A stretch of 64,000 bases of DNA from Oxalobacteraceae sp. CFBP 8761 (GTDB taxonomy: Bacteria; Pseudomonadota; Gammaproteobacteria; Burkholderiales; Burkholderiaceae_D), in NCBI GenBank assembly GCA_014841595.1, contig JACYUE010000001.1:2530996-2594995 (forward strand), given 5' to 3'. A program made the translations under genes and the position numbers. Shown in pieces: positions 60,662-64,000 of this stretch. Below the pieces are notes generated by a model that was given only the letters and a program-made list of their open reading frames with translations, was not told the origin of the DNA and searched no databases. The stretch's first letter is position 1, and every line of letters begins with the position of its first letter.

Positions 60662-62683
60662 TTACTTCGACAGCTCAACCGCGTACAACGCCGTCCCCTT
60701 GCCGCTGCCATCGTCGGCCTTTACCTGGCTGACATTGCCGAGCCCCGCTTCGCGTGCCAGCCCTTCCAGGCCTGGCGCCGAATGGAATACCACCTGCCCC
60801 TTCGTCTCGACCCGTGCAAACCGCCAGCTGCGCGCCGCGCCATGCGACGCGCGCGTCAGTTCTTTCGCTGCGCGGATGTGCGCGATCAGGATGTCGCGGT
60901 TATTGTCGGGCGACGCGATGACGACATTGCTGCCATCGAGTCCCGGGAAGCCGCCACCGCCACTGGCGCGGTAGTTGTTGGTCGCAACCAGGAACGCCTG
61001 CGCCGGCGCCACCGGTTTACCCAGATACGTCAGGTTCACAATGCGCTCGCCCGGCTTCCTGGTCACGTCGATCTCGTAGCTGACATCCTTTGACGTGATC
61101 GTGTCGAAGTTAAAACTCGGGAAGCGCGTGTTGACCAGCTCCTGCGGCGCGGCTACCGCCGGGTCGATCGTGTTGAAACGCTGCGCCGCCGTCTCCAGCC
61201 ACGCCTTCAGACCTGCGCCATCGACCTTCACCGCATACAGCGAGTTCGGGAACAGGTACAGGTCGGCCGCGTTGTTCAGCGCCAGGTCGCCGGCCGGCAC
61301 GTCGGTGTAATCCGTCACGCTCGGAAACCCCGCCTTGAACGGCGCCGACACCGACAGCACCGGCACGCCGGCGTACTGCGGCAGGTTGGTCTTGACGTAG
61401 TTGCTCACGTACTCGGCCTGCGCGCGGTTGACGACTTCAAGCGCCGACGGGTCGCCCACGTCAGCGAAATAACTCGTCATGCGAAACGCCGAGCGCCCCA
61501 CCGGCGTTTTCACGTACGCGATCGTCGCCTCGTGCTCGGCGCGCACCAGGGCGGCTACTTCAGCATCCGGTTCGACAAAGGTCTTGGGTCCCGTTTGCGT
61601 GGCGCGTGCCTGCACGGCGGTCTTGTCCTTGTCGACCGCCCAGGTCTTGCCGTCATAGGTCAGGTGCAGCTGGACCACGCCCAGGTGCTTGCCCCACTGG
61701 CTCGGCATCACGGTCGGCACGCCGTGCACCAGCCCTCGCACCTTGTCCACGCCCGGCAGGTTAAATTGCGGGACCGTGCTGTCGGCATTCGGGAACAGCT
61801 GGTGCGCGTGCCCCATCAGCATGACGTCGATGCCCGGCACCTTGGCCAGATGCCAGTTGGCGTTTTCCATGGCCGGCGAATACGGGCTGTCGTCCAGGCC
61901 ACCGTGCGACAGCGCCACGATCAGCTGCGCGCCTTTCTTGCGCATCTCGGGGATGTATTTTTCCGCCGTTTCGCGCACGCCGGCGGTGACCACGCGGCCT
62001 TCCAGCCAGCGCTTGTCCCACGCCATGATGTCAGGCGGCGTGAAGCCGATGATGCCGACCTTTACCAGCGTTTCGACCGGCTTGCCATCGGGGCCGCGCG
62101 CCGTGATCTTCTTGTCGATGATCCGGTATGGCGCAAACAGCGGCGCTTTTGTTTGCAGGCTGTTCACGTTGGCCAGCACGATCGGGAACGCCGGACCGGC
62201 GCAGCGCGGGCCCTTGTCGACGCCCTTGACCTGGAACTGGCTGCCCGTGATCCGGTTCAGGAACGGCAGTCCGTAGTTGAATTCGTGGTTGCCAACCGTG
62301 CCGCCTTCATAGCCCAGCGCATTCATGATCTTGTAGATGCCCAGCACCTCGTTGCAAGCGGGCGGTTTGACCAGTGCCTGGTAGTCGGCGAACGCCGTGC
62401 CCTGGATCGTGTCGCCGTTGTCGAGCAACAGCGTGTTGGCGAATTCCTTGCGCGCCTGCCGGATCAGCGTGGCGGTGCGATCGACGCCGATCGAGGGCTC
62501 GGCAGCCAGCTTGTAATAGTCGTAGCCGACGACGTTGGCGTGCAGGTCGGACGTTTCCAGCACGGCCAGGACGGCGGTGGCGCCGGCGGGCGCTTTGGCC
62601 GCATAGGCAGGAGCATTGAACAGCAATGGAGCGAAGGTGGTGACGAGCGCGGTGCCGATCTGATAACGCAGGGAGCGGTTCAT
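60662..62683 (-). CDS. cpdB: 2',3'-cyclic-nucleotide phosphodiesterase / 5'-nucleotidase (CpdB-like)
   Basis: Periplasmic bifunctional nucleotidase of 673 residues. Signal MNRSLRYQIGTALVTTFAPL with cut after AYA. The metallophosphoesterase N-terminal domain has ETSDLHANVVGYDYY, LLDNGDTIQGTAF, GNHEFNYGLPFL, ALSHGGLDD and LMGHAHQLFP. The C-terminal 5'-nucleotidase domain has YRASGGGGFPGL for base stacking. It scavenges extracellular nucleotides and phosphate. The frame is open upstream to 62842, but the ATG at 62683 begins the signal. It diverges from prfB. Confidence 0.93.
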   Translation of the reverse strand: MNRSLRYQIGTALVTTFAPLLFNAPAYAAKAPAGATAVLAVLETSDLHANVVGYDYYKLAAEPSIGVDRTATLIRQARKEFANTLLLDNGDTIQGTAFADYQALVKPPACNEVLGIYKIMNALGYEGGTVGNHEFNYGLPFLNRITGSQFQVKGVDKGPRCAGPAFPIVLANVNSLQTKAPLFAPYRIIDKKITARGPDGKPVETLVKVGIIGFTPPDIMAWDKRWLEGRVVTAGVRETAEKYIPEMRKKGAQLIVALSHGGLDDSPYSPAMENANWHLAKVPGIDVMLMGHAHQLFPNADSTVPQFNLPGVDKVRGLVHGVPTVMPSQWGKHLGVVQLHLTYDGKTWAVDKDKTAVQARATQTGPKTFVEPDAEVAALVRAEHEATIAYVKTPVGRSAFRMTSYFADVGDPSALEVVNRAQAEYVSNYVKTNLPQYAGVPVLSVSAPFKAGFPSVTDYTDVPAGDLALNNAADLYLFPNSLYAVKVDGAGLKAWLETAAQRFNTIDPAVAAPQELVNTRFPSFNFDTITSKDVSYEIDVTRKPGERIVNLTYLGKPVAPAQAFLVATNNYRASGGGGFPGLDGSNVVIASPDNNRDILIAHIRAAKELTRASHGAARSWRFARVETKGQVVFHSAPGLEGLAREAGLGNVSQVKADDGSGKGTALYAVELSK

Positions 62684-62719
62684 GGGTAATCCGGGTAACG
62701 AGACCGCGCGATGGTACCC

Positions 62720-62777
62720 CTTGCCCTGCCGCCGGGCAAGCCATAGCGCTACATTGGGGCTACGCGTCGGGTATAAT
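62720..62777 (+). promoter_or_regulatory. prfB promoter (-10 TATAAT) and upstream hairpin
   Basis: TATAAT at 62772-62777, a perfect -10, 40 bases before the prfB ATG. The -35 is poor (GCTACA, 18 bases upstream). A 7-bp hairpin CTTGCCC/GGGCAAG occupies 62720-62740, between the divergent cpdB and prfB genes. Confidence 0.5.
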
Positions 62778-62816
62778 CCCCGGTTCGATTCAACCCACAT
62801 TGAGACTGCCGATATC

Positions 62817-63921
62817 ATGGAAGCCGAACGCATCAACGCCATTTCCGCCCTGCTGAACGACCTGACGGGTCGTGAGGCCGAACTTCGGAGGTATCTTTGA
62901 CTTCGATAAGAAGTCAGAGAAACTAGAACAGGTCAACCAGGAGCTGGAAGACCCGGCGATCTGGAATGACCAGAAGCGCGCCCAGGAAATGGGCAAAGAA
63001 AAGAAGGCGCTCGAGGGCGTCGTGCTGACACTCGAAAAAGCCAAGGCCGATCTCGCCGACGCCCTGGACCTGTTCCAGATGGCGCGCGAAGAAGGCGACG
63101 AAGACACGATGGAAGCCGTCGCGGGCGACGTCGAGGCGATCCAGAAGATCATCGAGGCCATGGAATTCCGCCGGATGTTCTCCAATCCGATGGACCACGC
63201 CAGCTGCTTCATCGACATCCAGGCCGGCGCCGGCGGCACCGAGGCGCAGGACTGGGCCTCGATGCTGCTGCGTCAATACCTGCGCTACTGCGAACGCAAG
63301 GGCTTCAAGGCCGAGATCCTCGAGCAGTCCGACGGTGAAGTCGCGGGCATCAAGACCGCCACCATCAAGGTCGACGGCGAATACGCGTATGGCCACCTTC
63401 GCACCGAAACGGGCGTGCACCGCCTCGTGCGCAAGTCGCCGTTCGACTCGGCCAACGGTCGCCACACGTCGTTCACCTCGCTGTTCGTGTACCCCGAAGT
63501 CGACGATTCGATCGAGATCGAAATCAATCCGGCCGACGTGCGCATCGATACCTACCGCGCGTCCGGCGCCGGTGGTCAGCACATCAACAAGACCGACTCC
63601 GCAGTGCGCCTGACGCACGGCCCGTCGGGCATCGTGGTCCAGTGCCAGAACGACCGCTCGCAGCACCGCAACAAGGCCGAAGCCTGGGACATGCTGCGCG
63701 CCAAGCTGTACGAACTCGAACTGCGCAACCGCATGAGCGAGCAGCAGAAGCTCGAAGACTCCAAGACCGACGTCGGCTGGGGCCACCAGATCCGTTCTTA
63801 CGTGCTGGACCAGTCGCGCATCAAGGATTTGCGTACTGGCTTCGAGACCGGCAACACCAAGAACGTCCTCGACGGCGATCTTGATGATTTCATCTCGGCG
63901 TCCCTGAAGCAAAACGTATAA
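62817..63921 (+). CDS. prfB: Peptide chain release factor 2, with programmed +1 frameshift
   Basis: RF2 terminates translation at UGA and UAA. It has 367 residues after the frameshift: codons 1-27 end RRYL, then +1 shift into [11 protein letters not shown]. The shift site is CTT TGA C at 62895-62901, with an SD-like GGAGGT at 62887-62892 just upstream, exactly as in known prfB genes; low RF2 lets the ribosome slip past the UGA. The stop-codon-reading motif SPF is in [12 protein letters not shown] and the catalytic GGQ in [16 protein letters not shown]. The in-frame UGA is therefore natural, not a mutation. Confidence 0.97.
62887..62901 (+). promoter_or_regulatory. prfB: prfB autoregulatory frameshift signal
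   Basis: GGAGGT (62887-62892), two bases, then CTTTGAC. The spacing of the SD-like element to the CTT slip codon matches the known RF2 frameshift element. Confidence 0.95.
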
Positions 63922-63934
63922 AGGCTTTCATCGC

Positions 63935-64000
63935 ATGACGACACCCGCCCGCGCGCTGATCTTCGACATGGATGGCACCATCGTCGACAACATGGACTTC
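63935..64000 (+). CDS. HAD-superfamily phosphatase, start only
   Basis: The first 22 codons are visible before the window ends. They read MTTPARALIFDMDGTIVDNM, with the HAD motif I DMDGT. It starts 13 bases after the prfB stop, on the same strand, so co-transcription is likely. It is probably a beta-phosphoglucomutase- or phosphoglycolate-phosphatase-like HAD hydrolase; the rest of the protein is needed to tell. Confidence 0.8.
   Translation, partial: MTTPARALIFDMDGTIVDNMDF

Noticed and set aside
62898..62900. In-frame UGA in prfB as a nonsense mutation
   Set aside because: It is the known programmed frameshift site with its SD-like element in place.
1..64000. CRISPR arrays, rRNA, tRNA and complete insertion sequences
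   Set aside because: None found by reading. The only clear dispersed repeat is the short REP-like array at 53588-53722.

Overview
The window is high-GC chromosomal DNA of a betaproteobacterium, most likely Burkholderiales/Oxalobacteraceae of the Massilia-Duganella type. This rests on methanolan-type EPS genes (EpsB/E/F/G/L), LolC/E-LolD, RecJ next to a conserved beta-proteobacterial protein, prfB with its frameshift, and a REP-like intergenic repeat. The genus is an inference. No rRNA, tRNA, CRISPR array, integrase or complete insertion sequence was seen.

Layout. 1-3355: end of a chemoreceptor, a threonine aldolase and thyA. 3415-25939: an exopolysaccharide (EPS) locus of 18 genes on both strands, patchily AT-rich. 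It holds a complete Wzx/Wzy route: an initiating phosphoglycosyltransferase, at least seven further glycosyltransferases (including two GT14 'branch' enzymes and a WecB/TagA-STAS fusion), flippase, polymerase, copolymerase, tyrosine-kinase-like ATPase, export protein and EpsL barrel. It also holds an acyltransferase and two secreted proteins sharing a domain I do not recognise. 26769-30379: folA, a small membrane protein and a lysine/arginine/ornithine decarboxylase. thyA and folA therefore flank the EPS locus.

30465-39865: a lipoprotein hydrolase, dcd, a second hydrolase, and a Cpx-like envelope-stress unit. The unit is a Spy/CpxP-like protein and a lipoprotein dioxygenase divergent from a CpxR/CpxA-like pair, separated by four 10-bp-phased GTAAA-type half-sites. 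comEC follows. 39887-46349: an orphan type VI secretion module (vgrG, lipase effector, Tli4-like immunity protein) and a possible 41-codon gene. 46474-50606: tatD, lolD and two closely related LolC/E permeases.

50802-64000: a conserved unknown plus recJ, a cluster of 34-bp repeats, a metallophosphoesterase, an MBL-fold lipoprotein, a sialidase-like operon with two membrane proteins, a RES/Xre toxin-antitoxin pair with a perfect 20-bp dyad at its promoter, a DUF2288 gene, a cpdB-like nucleotidase, prfB, and the start of a HAD hydrolase.

The least explained parts are the paired secreted proteins of the EPS locus with their repeat-rich 380-bp regulatory gap, the GT26-STAS fusion, the duplicated CPxxGWWxC module in the immunity protein, and the sialidase-like membrane operon.
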